In this document: in pieces, positions 1 through 7,232 of the stretch
How the letters are laid out: each line of letters begins with the position of its first letter
Numbering within the stretch: the first letter of the stretch is position 1
DNA from: JANOAR01 sp031411235
GTDB lineage: Bacteria > Verrucomicrobiota > Verrucomicrobiia > Verrucomicrobiales > Verrucomicrobiaceae
NCBI GenBank assembly: GCA_031411235.1
Contig: JANOAR010000243.1
Coordinates: 1-14,241, forward strand
Length of the DNA stretch: 14,241 nt
Direction: 5' to 3'
The notes under the pieces: model-generated
Told to the model about the DNA's origin: nothing
The model's input: the letters and a program-made list of their open reading frames with translations, nothing else
Databases searched by the model: none
Translations under genes and position numbers: made by a program

Positions 1-470
1 GTCGTTTCCGTTACTCCAACAAGATCGTCTATAACAACTACCCCTGGCCCGAGACCCCAAGCGAAGCACAGGTGGCAGCGGTGGAGCATGCTGCACAAGC
101 AGTGCTGGACGCGAGGGCCAAGTTCCCCGCCTCCACGCTCGCCGATCTCTACGACCCGAGGACGATGCCGCCCGTGCTGGTCAAAGCCCACGCCGACCTA
201 GACCGGGCCGTGGATCGTTGCTACCGCAAGGATGCCTTCCCCAATGACCGTGCCCGCGTGGAGCACCTCTTTATTTTGTATGAAAAATTGACGGCTCCAT
301 TGGTAACGAAATATCCAAAGCCCAAACGCAAACGCCCCGCAGTGCCAGATTACGAAGATGGCGGTAGTGACGAATCTCGCGCTGCTGCCGCTCACTTTCA
401 CGCCCCGCTCGTTCTGCGGGAGGATTCGCCCGGCTATGGCATCACTGACAAAATACCCGTGAGACTCTGA
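1..470 (+). CDS. C-terminal part of MmeI-like DNA methyltransferase / type IIL restriction-modification enzyme (partial at 5' end)
   Basis: The reading frame is open from base 3 to the TGA at 468-470; the gene begins outside the window. About 155 residues are visible. They match the end of the large class I SAM-dependent DNA methyltransferases of the MmeI/type IIL group: the motif YSNKIVYNNYPWP (residues about 4-16), then a helical segment with LDARAKFP, the block LADLYDPRTMPPVL, AHADLDRAVD and finally LFILYEKL. In this family these elements follow the target-recognition region; the nuclease and methylase motifs would lie upstream. After the conserved end there is a tail of about 55 residues, first basic (KYPKPKRKRP) and then acidic (DYEDGGSDES), which I do not recognise. 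Such enzymes methylate one adenine strand of a specific site and, if the nuclease part is intact, cut unmodified DNA. Whether this copy is complete cannot be seen. Confidence 0.85.
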   Translation, partial: RFRYSNKIVYNNYPWPETPSEAQVAAVEHAAQAVLDARAKFPASTLADLYDPRTMPPVLVKAHADLDRAVDRCYRKDAFPNDRARVEHLFILYEKLTAPLVTKYPKPKRKRPAVPDYEDGGSDESRAAAAHFHAPLVLREDSPGYGITDKIPVRL

Positions 471-548
471 GCAAACCAAGTTGGGCACGGATGAGATAAT
501 GGCGTCTTCACCAACTTCATCGGCACCATCGAGCATGGCCGTCGAGGG

Positions 549-1268
549 TTATTTCGCCTTGGCCTCTTCCGCCGTGATCTCGCGCACGAACAGGTTGCGC
601 CAGCGGATTTCGCCGCCGTGGGTTTGCAGCATGATCGGGCCTTTGGCGGGCAGGGGTTGGGTTTTGTCCCAGTAGTTTTCCATGACTGCACCATCGACGA
701 CGAGCTTGTCGTTGAGCCATACCCAGGTGCGGGCACCGAGCTGGCGGATGCGGAAGGTATTCCACTCGCCGAAGGGTTTGTCGGCGGCCAGGGCGGGATC
801 GCGGCCTGGGGTGTTGGGCGTGTTGTTGAACAGGCCGCCTGAGCCGAGGTGGGGCTTGCGGTCGGGCTTCTTGGGGTCAAAGACCTGGGTGTTGTCCCAG
901 ATCTGCACCTGCGGTGTGCCGCGCAGGTAGATGCCGCTGTCGGCATGGGGCACGGTCTTGTATTCGAGGCGCAGTTCGATGTCGCCGAACTCCTCCGCCG
1001 TGGTGGCATACGGGCCGGTGCCGATGTTGATGAGTTCGCCGTTCTCGATGTGCCAGTGCTGGGCGAACTCGTCGCGCATCTTCTTCAAGGCGGCGTCTTT
1101 CTTCTCGCCCTCCAGCTTCACAACGGAGTGCGGATTGAGGCCATACCAGCCGGTGAGGTCGTGGCCATTGAAGATGGCGCGGAAGCCTTCAGGCGGCGTG
1201 GGATCAGCGGCGGTGAGCAGCGAGAGCGGCGTGATGAGCAGGGCGGCGAGCAGGGTCTTTGGGTTCAT
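549..1268 (-). CDS. Exported DUF1080 (3-keto-disaccharide hydrolase-like) protein
   Basis: 239 residues. Residues 1-21 form a signal peptide (MNPKTLLAALLITPLSLLTAA, probable cleavage before DPTPP). The rest is one DUF1080 domain, a concanavalin-like jelly roll. Its hallmarks are EGFRAIFNGHDLTGWYG near residues 27-43, the NGELINIGTG segment, GDIELRLEYKTVPHADSGIYLRG, QVQIWDN, and a C-terminal EIRWRNLFVREI. Some members are described as hydrolysing 3-keto-glycosides, so a role in breaking down oxidised sugars outside the cytoplasm is plausible but not shown here. The gene starts 18 bases after the stop of the FAD oxidoreductase on the same strand, so the two are probably co-transcribed; an oxidoreductase partner fits sugar oxidation followed by hydrolysis. 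There is no Shine-Dalgarno before the ATG (the leader is C-rich). The length is normal for a single-domain member. Confidence 0.9.
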   Translation of the reverse strand: MNPKTLLAALLITPLSLLTAADPTPPEGFRAIFNGHDLTGWYGLNPHSVVKLEGEKKDAALKKMRDEFAQHWHIENGELINIGTGPYATTAEEFGDIELRLEYKTVPHADSGIYLRGTPQVQIWDNTQVFDPKKPDRKPHLGSGGLFNNTPNTPGRDPALAADKPFGEWNTFRIRQLGARTWVWLNDKLVVDGAVMENYWDKTQPLPAKGPIMLQTHGGEIRWRNLFVREITAEEAKAK

Positions 1269-1286
1269 GGTGGGCTGGTGGTGGGG

Positions 1287-2879
1287 TTAGGGCGTGGTTG
1301 GCAGATCGAGCACTTGCTTCTGGGCGAGCAAGCGTTCTTTAAGCAGCGCATACGGTAGCTCTTGGACGGTGTGCGAATGTTTGGCGGCCAAGGCGGCGGC
1401 GATACCGGCGCTATGGCCGAGGGTCATCCAGGTGGGCTCGACGCGGATGGAGCTGTAGGCGACGTGGGTGGCGGAGAGGGCGACGGGCACGAGCAAATTG
1501 CTGCACTCGCTGCGCTTCGGCGTGAGGGCACGATACGGCACTTGATAAACGTAGCCGTGTTTGGTGCCTTCGACGCGGACGGGGAAGATGGTGCCTTCGT
1601 TGATGACCTCGTTGCTGCCACGGGCGATGCGCTGGCAGTCGTGCGAGTCGATGGGGAACGAGGCGACGGCGATGGCGTCTAGCTTGCTGCCGGTGGTCAA
1701 GATGTCGGCCTGGGTGATGACTTGCTCGCCTCTCATGCGGCGGCCTTCGCGGACGTAGAGCTGCGGCGACCAGTGGCCGTAGTCGGCGAACTCGTCTTTG
1801 CACAGGCCATACTTCGCCAAGGCCTTGCGCAACGGCTGCGGCACGGCAGCATCGGTGGTGAGGAAGTGATACAGTTCCAGCGTGTATTGTTTGTGCTGCT
1901 CCCAGATGGCGGTGCGCTCTTCGGCATTGGCTTCGCACCAGGTGTTGCCGCCACCGATGATGCCCATGGAGAACTGCTTGCCGATGCCGTTGTTGGCGTC
2001 GGTCTTCTGATTGGGCAAGGGGTAGAGATCCCACAGCAGGATGGGCTTTTTCTCCTGCGCGAAGTAACGGCGCACGGCTTCAAAGCGGGCGGGGTCGTAG
2101 TGCTGCGGCGCGGGGAAGGGGACGCGGTTGGCTTCATGGGTGGTGACGCACAGGCGGAAGCTGTAAGTCATCACGTTGCGGTCGCCGTCTTCATCGGGGC
2201 CAGCCTCGGTGCCGGTGAGCAGCGGCAGCAGCTTGCCCTCGGCATCCAGGCCGGACATGGCCATGGGCTTCTTGGGGTACTGCTTGCCAGCGAGGGACTC
2301 GCCGAACTCCTTGCGACCCTCGCGACCGATGACCCAGCTCACTTTGGCGGCGGCCATGAGGTCGCCTTCATAAGAGGCATCGACGAAGGTTTTCGCGGTG
2401 AAGGTGCTATCGCTGGTGGTGATGCTTTGGATCGCGGCGCCCTGCTTGGTGGCGGTCTTGAGCACTTGCTGGGTAAAGACCTTCACGCCTGCTTCCTTGA
2501 GCATGGCCAAGGCCACCTTCTCGGCCACATGCGGCTCATAAGTCCAGGTGTGGTTGTCCTTCACGGCGACGCTGTAATCCAGCTTGATGCCGCGTGCGGT
2601 GTAGTCGTCTTCGATGCGCTGATGGAATTCTTCAAAGAGACCACGCAAGGCGGCTCGCACAGTTTGGTTGGAGTCGCTGAAGCACAGCCCGCCGCTATTG
2701 ACGCCGCCGATGAGTTTGCTGGGCTCCACGAGTGCGACGCTCACGCCTTCGCGAGCGGCTCCGACGGCGGCGCAGACACCGGCAGGTGTGGCACCGAAGA
2801 CGACCACATCGGTGGAGATATCGGCGGCATGAAGCGATAACGAGAGGGCGGCAAGAAGGAGGAGTGGGCGACAAAACAT
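1287..2879 (-). CDS. Exported FAD-dependent oxidoreductase (FAD_oxidored family)
   Basis: 530 residues. A signal peptide covers residues 1-18 or so (RPLLLLAALSLSLHAA). It is followed by a Rossmann dinucleotide fold: VVVFGATPAGVCAAVGAAREG at about 25-45 and the ribose-binding acid in ALVEP (E52). The glycine motif reads GATPAG, where relatives usually have GGTPAG. Then comes the IGGVNSGGL segment. The C-terminal part carries the usual LGHSAGIAAALA block near residues 487-498 and ends with LLAQKQVLDLP. Members of PF12831 are flavoproteins common in the PVC group; substrates are mostly unknown and annotations such as 'xanthan lyase' are unreliable. The gene is first in a unit with DUF1080, 18 bases downstream, and is divergent from queD. 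A short AGGGA lies six bases before the ATG, one of the few possible ribosome sites in the window. Confidence 0.88.
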   Translation of the reverse strand: MFCRPLLLLAALSLSLHAADISTDVVVFGATPAGVCAAVGAAREGVSVALVEPSKLIGGVNSGGLCFSDSNQTVRAALRGLFEEFHQRIEDDYTARGIKLDYSVAVKDNHTWTYEPHVAEKVALAMLKEAGVKVFTQQVLKTATKQGAAIQSITTSDSTFTAKTFVDASYEGDLMAAAKVSWVIGREGRKEFGESLAGKQYPKKPMAMSGLDAEGKLLPLLTGTEAGPDEDGDRNVMTYSFRLCVTTHEANRVPFPAPQHYDPARFEAVRRYFAQEKKPILLWDLYPLPNQKTDANNGIGKQFSMGIIGGGNTWCEANAEERTAIWEQHKQYTLELYHFLTTDAAVPQPLRKALAKYGLCKDEFADYGHWSPQLYVREGRRMRGEQVITQADILTTGSKLDAIAVASFPIDSHDCQRIARGSNEVINEGTIFPVRVEGTKHGYVYQVPYRALTPKRSECSNLLVPVALSATHVAYSSIRVEPTWMTLGHSAGIAAALAAKHSHTVQELPYALLKERLLAQKQVLDLPTTP

Positions 2880-2960
2880 GGCGTCCCTATACGCGATGAA
2901 CGGCTCGCTCTGTGCAGGCTACTTTGACAAGCAACGTTAGGCGAGGTATGCCCACCGACC
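2880..2960 (+). promoter_or_regulatory. Divergent intergenic region with a candidate queD promoter
   Basis: These 81 bases separate the divergent FAD oxidoreductase and queD starts. On the plus strand TTGACA at 2924-2929 is a perfect sigma-70 -35 box. Exactly 17 bases later is TATGCC (2947-2952), which matches only half of a -10 box. If used, transcription would begin within a few bases of the queD ATG, giving a leaderless or nearly leaderless message. No clear promoter was found for the minus-strand gene. Confidence 0.3.
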
Positions 2961-3323
2961 ATGCGTGCCACGTTAATCAAAGAGTTCACCTTCGAAGCTG
3001 CCCAGACCCTGCCCACCGCGCCGGAGGGGCACAAGTGCAGGCAGATGCACGGGCACAGTTTTCGCATCGAGATTTCTGTGACGGGCGAGGTGGATGAAAA
3101 GGTGGGCTGGGTCTATGACCATGCCGAAATAGGCCGTGCGATGAAGCCGCTGATTGATCGCCTGGATCACAGCTACGTGAATGAAGTCGAGGGCTTGGAG
3201 AACCCGACCATCGAGAACATGTGCGCGTGGTTCTGGCGAAAACTGGAGCCCCAGCTCCCTGGGCTGAGCGAGATCGTGCTGCACGAGACGCCGACGGCGC
3301 GATGTGTGTTTCGTGGGTTTTAG
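2961..3323 (+). CDS. queD: 6-carboxy-5,6,7,8-tetrahydropterin synthase / 6-pyruvoyl tetrahydropterin synthase family (QueD-like)
   Basis: 120 residues, the usual length of bacterial QueD. The protein lines up with E. coli QueD as I recall it: FTFEAA at 9-14, PEGHKC at 21-26, MHGHSF at 29-34, GEVD, GW at 49-50, RLDHSYVNE at 67-75, GLENPT at 78-83 and HETPTARCVFRG at 108-119. Catalytic residues are present: C26, D69, H70 and E109. Zinc ligands H30 and H32 are present, but the position of the first ligand (His in FEAAH of E. coli) is Q15 here (codon CAG). QueD makes 6-carboxytetrahydropterin from dihydroneopterin triphosphate in queuosine/7-deazaguanine synthesis, in the cytosol. No queC, queE or folE lies nearby. 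The ATG at 2961 is chosen because the alignment starts there; the nearest GAGG is 14 bases upstream, too far to be a typical ribosome site. Confidence 0.85.
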   Translation: MRATLIKEFTFEAAQTLPTAPEGHKCRQMHGHSFRIEISVTGEVDEKVGWVYDHAEIGRAMKPLIDRLDHSYVNEVEGLENPTIENMCAWFWRKLEPQLPGLSEIVLHETPTARCVFRGF

Positions 3324-3327
3324 GCGG

Positions 3328-3348
3328 GCTGTGGCTCAAGCCAGCAGC
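3328..3348. terminator. Possible bidirectional hairpin between convergent queD and DUF1501 genes
   Basis: GCTGTGGC at 3328-3335 pairs with GCCA/CAGC at 3340-3348 (one bulged G, four-base loop TCAA). It lies just past the queD stop and overlaps the DUF1501 stop codon, as expected for a shared terminator between genes meeting tail to tail. There is no T-tract on either side, so intrinsic termination is uncertain. Confidence 0.3.
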
Positions 3349-4781
3349 TTCGTCATGACATTCCCATGCACGTCGGTGAGACGGAAGTCGCGACCTTGGA
3401 AGCGATAGGTTAGCTTTTTGTGATCGAGGCCTAGGAGATGCAGGATGGTGGCGTGGATGTCATGCACATGGGCAGGGTCTTCGACGCCGTTGAAGCCGAG
3501 TTCGTCGGTCTTGCCAATGGTTTGGCCGGGCTTCACACCGCCGCCCGCGAACCACATGGTGAAGGCGTCGATGTGGTGATTGCGGCCTGTTTTATCGCGG
3601 TTCTCGCCCATCGGGGTGCGGCCAAATTCACCGCCCCAGATGACCAGGGTGTCCTCCAGCAGGCCGCGTGATTTGAGGTCGCGGATGAGCGCGGCGCAGC
3701 CTTGGTCGATGTCGTGGACGACCTTGGGGAAGTCGTCTTCCAGGGTCTCGCCTTTGCCGCCGTGGCTGTCCCAGTTGGTGTGGTAGAGCTGCACGAAGCG
3801 GGTGCCGCGCTCGATGAGGCGGCGGGCGAGCAGGCAGTTGCGGGCAAAGCTGGGCTGCGTGGGATCAACGCCGTAGAGGTCGAGCGTGGCCTGGGATTCA
3901 CCGCTGATGTCGATCAACTCGGGGGCACTGGATTGCATGCGATAGGCCATCTCGTAGGCCTTGACGCGCGTGGAGATTTCATCATCGCCAGTGGCCACGA
4001 GGCGCTTCAGGTTCATGTCGCGCACGGCGTCGATGGTGGTGCGCTGGCTGGCGGCGCTGATGCCGGTGGGGTTGGTGAGATTTAAAATAGGCTCGCCCTG
4101 GCCACGCAGAGGCACGCCCTGATAGGTGGTGGGCAGGAAGCCGCTGCCCCAGTTCACCGCGCCGCCGCGTGGGCCGCGTGGGCCGCTCTGCAACACGACA
4201 AAGCCAGGCAAATCCTGCGATTCGCTGCCGATGCCGTAAGTGGCCCAAGCGCCCATGCTGGGGCGGCCAAACTGCCCGCTGCCAGTGTTCATGAAGAGCT
4301 TGGCCGGGGCGTGGTTGAAGAGTTCGGTCTTGCAGGTGGTGACGATGCTGATGTCGTCCGCGATGCCTGCGGTGTAGGGCAGCATGTCGCTGATCCATGA
4401 GCCGCTCTGCCCGCGCTGTTTGAAGGTCTTGCGCGTGCCTAGCAGCTTCACGCCCGCGCTGCTGTTCATGAAGGCGAAGCGCTTGCCCTCGATGTAGCTC
4501 TGCGGGATGGGCTGGCCGTTCAACTCGATGAGCCGGGGCTTGTAGTCGAACAGCTCCAACTGCGATGGCCCGCCCGCCATGAAGAGGTAGATGACGTTCT
4601 TCGCACGCGGCTGGAAGTCACCGCGCTGGGGCAAGCCTGGGCCTGCGGCGGTGCTCGCGGCCTGGGCGTTGTCGTTCATCATCGAAGCCAGTGCGATGCT
4701 GCCGAGGCCCATCGAGCACTGGCTGAAGAAGTGGCGACGGGTGCTATCGAGGAGCTGCGTGGTGGCGACTGGTGTGTTCAT
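3336..4781 (-). CDS. Tat-exported DUF1501 protein (sulfatase-like fold family)
   Basis: 481 residues. The N-terminus has a twin-arginine signal: S-T-R-R-H-F-F at 13-19, then a hydrophobic stretch (GLGSIALASMM) and an AQAAS-like cleavage region. The mature part is a complete DUF1501 domain. It has KNVIYLFMAGGPSQLELFDYKP, the NHAPAKLFMNTG segment, WDSHGGKGETLEDDFP, LVIWGGEFGRTP, GRNHHIDAFTMWFAGGGVKPG and DPAHVHDIHATILHLLGLD. These His/Asp-rich blocks resemble the metal-binding sites of the alkaline-phosphatase/sulfatase superfamily, but no reaction is established for the family. Its start overlaps the stop of the upstream DUF1553 gene by four bases (ATGA on the minus strand), so translational coupling is very likely. 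DUF1501 and DUF1553 proteins are routinely encoded together in planctomycetes and verrucomicrobia, suggesting they act in one exported complex. Confidence 0.93.
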   Translation of the reverse strand: MNTPVATTQLLDSTRRHFFSQCSMGLGSIALASMMNDNAQAASTAAGPGLPQRGDFQPRAKNVIYLFMAGGPSQLELFDYKPRLIELNGQPIPQSYIEGKRFAFMNSSAGVKLLGTRKTFKQRGQSGSWISDMLPYTAGIADDISIVTTCKTELFNHAPAKLFMNTGSGQFGRPSMGAWATYGIGSESQDLPGFVVLQSGPRGPRGGAVNWGSGFLPTTYQGVPLRGQGEPILNLTNPTGISAASQRTTIDAVRDMNLKRLVATGDDEISTRVKAYEMAYRMQSSAPELIDISGESQATLDLYGVDPTQPSFARNCLLARRLIERGTRFVQLYHTNWDSHGGKGETLEDDFPKVVHDIDQGCAALIRDLKSRGLLEDTLVIWGGEFGRTPMGENRDKTGRNHHIDAFTMWFAGGGVKPGQTIGKTDELGFNGVEDPAHVHDIHATILHLLGLDHKKLTYRFQGRDFRLTDVHGNVMTKLLA

Positions 4782-7141
4782 TCGCGGGTGATGGTTTCGT
4801 CGAGGTTCAAAAGCACGCGTGCGGCGGTGAGGCTGTCGAGCTGGCCGAGGCGGGCGAGTTCATCGGCAGTCGGTTTTCGTGCGACGCAGCGCTGGAAGGC
4901 AGTGGCGATGCCGTCGCGCTGGATGATCTTTTCGAGAGCTTGGGCGAACTCGAAGTTGCCTGCGTCATTGAGCATCGAGAGGGCTTGCAGCGGGGTGTTG
5001 CTGCGGATGCGGCGGGTGCAGGTGCTGAAGCCTTCGGGTGCGTCGAAGACGCTGAGCGAGGGCGGTGGAGTGGCGCGGAAGACAAAGGTGTAGAGCCCTC
5101 GGCGATAGCGGTCTTCGCCTTTGCTGATGGGCCACGCGCGCTTGACCTGGCCGAGCGAGAGCACGCCCTCGGGGATGGGCGGATAGACGGGGGGGCCGGC
5201 CATTTTGGGCGAGAGCAACCCGCTCGCGGCGAGGCAGGTATCTCGCACGATTTCGGCATCGAGACGCAGGCGCGTTTGCCGCCAGAGGAGGTAGTTTTTC
5301 GGGTCGAAGGTAAGTGGGTTGGGGCGGCTTGATGGTGAAGGGTTGATGGTTGATGGCAGGAGGGCGGAGCTTTGTCGATAGGTCGCGGACTCGACGATGA
5401 GCTTGTGCATGTGCTTCAAATCCCAGCCGCTCTCCATGAATTCGACAGCGAGCCAGTCGAGCAGTTCGGGGTGTGACGGGGCGATGCTCATGCTGCCGAA
5501 GTCGTTCTCGGTTTCGACGATGCCACGGCCAAAATACTGCTGCCAGACACGGTTCACGATGACGCGGGCGGTAAGGGGATTGTCGCGAGCGACGAGCCAG
5601 CGGGCGAAGTCGAGGCGATCTGGCTTGGCTGCGTTGGTGGGCTGCAATGGATGCAGCATGGCGGGCACGGCTTCATGCACCTCAACGTCGGGGCGAGTGA
5701 AGTCGCCTTTGATGAAGAGGGTGGTTTTTCGCGGCTGTGGCATCTCGGCCATGATCATGGTGGTGACGCCGTTTTTGATCAGCGTATCCAGCTCGGTGTA
5801 GCGCTCATTGAGCGCACGAAAGGCTTGGTCGGCAGCGCCTGCGCCAGCGGCGAAGAGCAGGCGGTTTTGGGCGAAGTTGCGCTTGGCTTTGGGCAATGCC
5901 AGTGCCTTGAGGGCTTCTTTGGTAAGCAGCTTTTTCGAGGCAGCTCCCAGCTCTTTTTCCCAGGTGTCGGCGACGGCTTGCTGCTTGGCGATGAAGGTGG
6001 TGATTTTGCCTTCGAGTTGCTTCATTTCCGCCTCGACGGTTTTCGCATTGAAGCTGAGGTCAGTGACTTTTAGCGTGGGTTCGGTCTGGTTGTTGAGGAA
6101 GGCAAAGATCTGATAGTACTCCTTGTGTGAGATGGGATCGAACTTGTGGTCATGGCACTGGGCACAGCCCACGGTGAGGCCCAGCCACACAGTGCTGGTG
6201 GTGGCGACTCGATCGACGACGCTCTCGACACGGAACTGCTCGGGGTCGATACCGCCTTCTTGATTGATCTGGGTATTGCGGTTGAAGCCTGTGGCGATCT
6301 TTTGCGCCTCGGTGGCGGCAGGCAGCATGTCGCCCGCGATTTGTTCGATGGTGAACTGGTCGAAAGGCATGTTGCGATTGATCGCCTCGACAACCCAATC
6401 GCGGTATTTCCAGATGAGGCGCGGGGCGTCGATGCTGTAACCATTGCTATCGGCGTAGCGTGCCTGATCGAGCCACCAGCGGCCCCAGCGTTCGCCGTAG
6501 TGCGGTGATTCCATGGCTTCATCGACGAGATCCAAATACGCCTGTGGCGAGGCGTTGCTGACAAAGGCATCGACCTGCTGTGGCGTGGGTGGCAGGCCGA
6601 GAAGGTCGAGATATACGCGGCGAATTTGCGTTGCCTTGTCGGCCTGCGGCGAGGGCGAGAGGCCTTCCTTGGCGAGGCGGGCGCGGATGAAGAAGTCGAT
6701 GGGATTCTCGGATGCCTGCGCTGGAACAGCAGGCCGCACGGGCTTCACAAAGGCCCAGTGGCGGTCATCGCTAGGCTGCTCATCGGCGGGGGCTTGAGCG
6801 CCTTCGTTGATCCACTGGCGGATCAGCGCGACCTGCGAGGAGTCCAGCGGCGGGCGCTTGTAGGGCATCTTGGGGATATCGGCGTGCGTGCCCTCGATGG
6901 TCTGGATGAATAGGCTGTCGCTGGCTTTTCCTGCAATGATGGAGGGGCCATTTTTGCCTCCTTTAAGCGCGGCGGCGGCGGTGTCGAGGCGGAGCTTGCT
7001 CTTCTGCGTGGAGGCACCGTGGCACTTCACACAGGTGACTTGCAGCAAGGGTTTTATTTGCCGGGCGTAGTCCACTGGAGCCGCGCTGGCGCGTGCCGTG
7101 AGGAGGGATAAAAGTAGCGCTGAACGAAGAAGATGACGCAT
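4778..7141 (-). CDS. DUF1549/DUF1553 protein with N-terminal planctomycete-type cytochrome c domain
   Basis: 787 residues. Residues 1-20 form a signal peptide (LLRSALLLSLLTARASA). Residues about 25-118 are the planctomycete cytochrome c domain, with haem motif C37-V-K-C40-H41 and a possible distal Met in KMPYKRPPLD (M92). DUF1549 spans about 145-355 (NPIDFFIRARLAKEG to FAFLNNQTEP) and holds a second C-x-x-C-H at 326-330 (CAQCHDHKFDP), a conserved feature of this family. A helical linker (about 365-460) leads to DUF1553, about 505-770 (RLDFARWLVARDNPLTARVIVNRVWQQYFGRG to NTPLQALSMLND). The protein is exported and probably redox-active; its substrate is unknown. It is at the short end for the family, without an inserted lectin-like domain. 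Residues about 595-606 are a Ser/Pro/Asn-rich insert encoded by short 7-bp-period repeats. It is the first gene of an operon with DUF1501. No Shine-Dalgarno was seen. Confidence 0.93.
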   Translation of the reverse strand: MRHLLRSALLLSLLTARASAAPVDYARQIKPLLQVTCVKCHGASTQKSKLRLDTAAAALKGGKNGPSIIAGKASDSLFIQTIEGTHADIPKMPYKRPPLDSSQVALIRQWINEGAQAPADEQPSDDRHWAFVKPVRPAVPAQASENPIDFFIRARLAKEGLSPSPQADKATQIRRVYLDLLGLPPTPQQVDAFVSNASPQAYLDLVDEAMESPHYGERWGRWWLDQARYADSNGYSIDAPRLIWKYRDWVVEAINRNMPFDQFTIEQIAGDMLPAATEAQKIATGFNRNTQINQEGGIDPEQFRVESVVDRVATTSTVWLGLTVGCAQCHDHKFDPISHKEYYQIFAFLNNQTEPTLKVTDLSFNAKTVEAEMKQLEGKITTFIAKQQAVADTWEKELGAASKKLLTKEALKALALPKAKRNFAQNRLLFAAGAGAADQAFRALNERYTELDTLIKNGVTTMIMAEMPQPRKTTLFIKGDFTRPDVEVHEAVPAMLHPLQPTNAAKPDRLDFARWLVARDNPLTARVIVNRVWQQYFGRGIVETENDFGSMSIAPSHPELLDWLAVEFMESGWDLKHMHKLIVESATYRQSSALLPSTINPSPSSRPNPLTFDPKNYLLWRQTRLRLDAEIVRDTCLAASGLLSPKMAGPPVYPPIPEGVLSLGQVKRAWPISKGEDRYRRGLYTFVFRATPPPSLSVFDAPEGFSTCTRRIRSNTPLQALSMLNDAGNFEFAQALEKIIQRDGIATAFQRCVARKPTADELARLGQLDSLTAARVLLNLDETITRE
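5329..5356. repeat. Heptanucleotide tandem repeat inside the DUF1553 gene
   Basis: Four 7-base units in strict register start at 5329, 5336, 5343 and 5350. Units 1, 3 and 4 are identical (TTGATGG); unit 2 is degenerate (TGAAGGG). On the coding (minus) strand the unit reads CCATCAA. Because 7 is not a multiple of 3 the repeat is read in different frames and encodes a non-repetitive Ser/Pro/Thr/Asn run. Confidence 0.75.
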
Positions 7142-7232
7142 CGCAGATCGAGTGTGACGAATGTCAGACTAATCGCTGCGAGACGGCAATTGTTGCAGGC
7201 AGGAGAGGGGAACGCAGGCTGGCCAGCCTGCG
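7142..7232. other. Intergenic region between the PH-domain gene and the DUF1553 gene
   Basis: These 91 bases lie downstream of the PH gene and upstream of the DUF1553 gene, both on the minus strand. The part nearest the PH stop is a perfect palindrome (7213-7232, listed separately). The remaining 71 bases should carry the promoter of the DUF1553-DUF1501 operon, but I found no convincing -35/-10 pair. Confidence 0.4.
7213..7232. repeat. Perfect 20-bp palindrome abutting the PH-domain gene stop codon
   Basis: CGCAGGCTGG at 7213-7222 is followed at once by its exact reverse complement at 7223-7232; the minus-strand stop codon of the PH gene occupies 7233-7235. As RNA it would fold into a GC-rich hairpin (about 8 bp with a four-base loop). 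With no following T-run it is not a classic terminator; it could be a REP-like dispersed element or a 3'-end-stabilising hairpin. Confidence 0.7.

Noticed and set aside
478..517. Inverted repeat AAGTTGG / CCAACTT between the convergent methyltransferase and DUF1080 genes, as a terminator
   Set aside because: Only 7 bp with a 26-base loop and no T-tract; too weak to call.
434..1009. Minus-strand open frame with Ser/Pro/Arg-rich product
   Set aside because: Overlaps DUF1080 in another frame and has the low-complexity composition typical of GC-rich shadows.
1722..2840. Long plus-strand open frame (372 codons)
   Set aside because: It is antisense to the FAD oxidoreductase, whose product matches a known family along its whole length; the plus-strand product resembles nothing and is a GC-rich shadow.
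2817..2960. Sigma-70 promoter for the FAD oxidoreductase (TTGTCA or TATAGG)
   Set aside because: The two elements are too far apart and neither has a partner at a workable spacing.
4772..5332. Plus-strand open frame of 186 codons
   Set aside because: Antisense shadow of the DUF1553 gene; no recognisable domain.
6157..6171. Second C-x-x-C-H motif in the DUF1553 protein as a novel extra haem site
   Set aside because: CAQCHDHKFDP is a standard conserved feature of DUF1549 domains, so it is not unusual.
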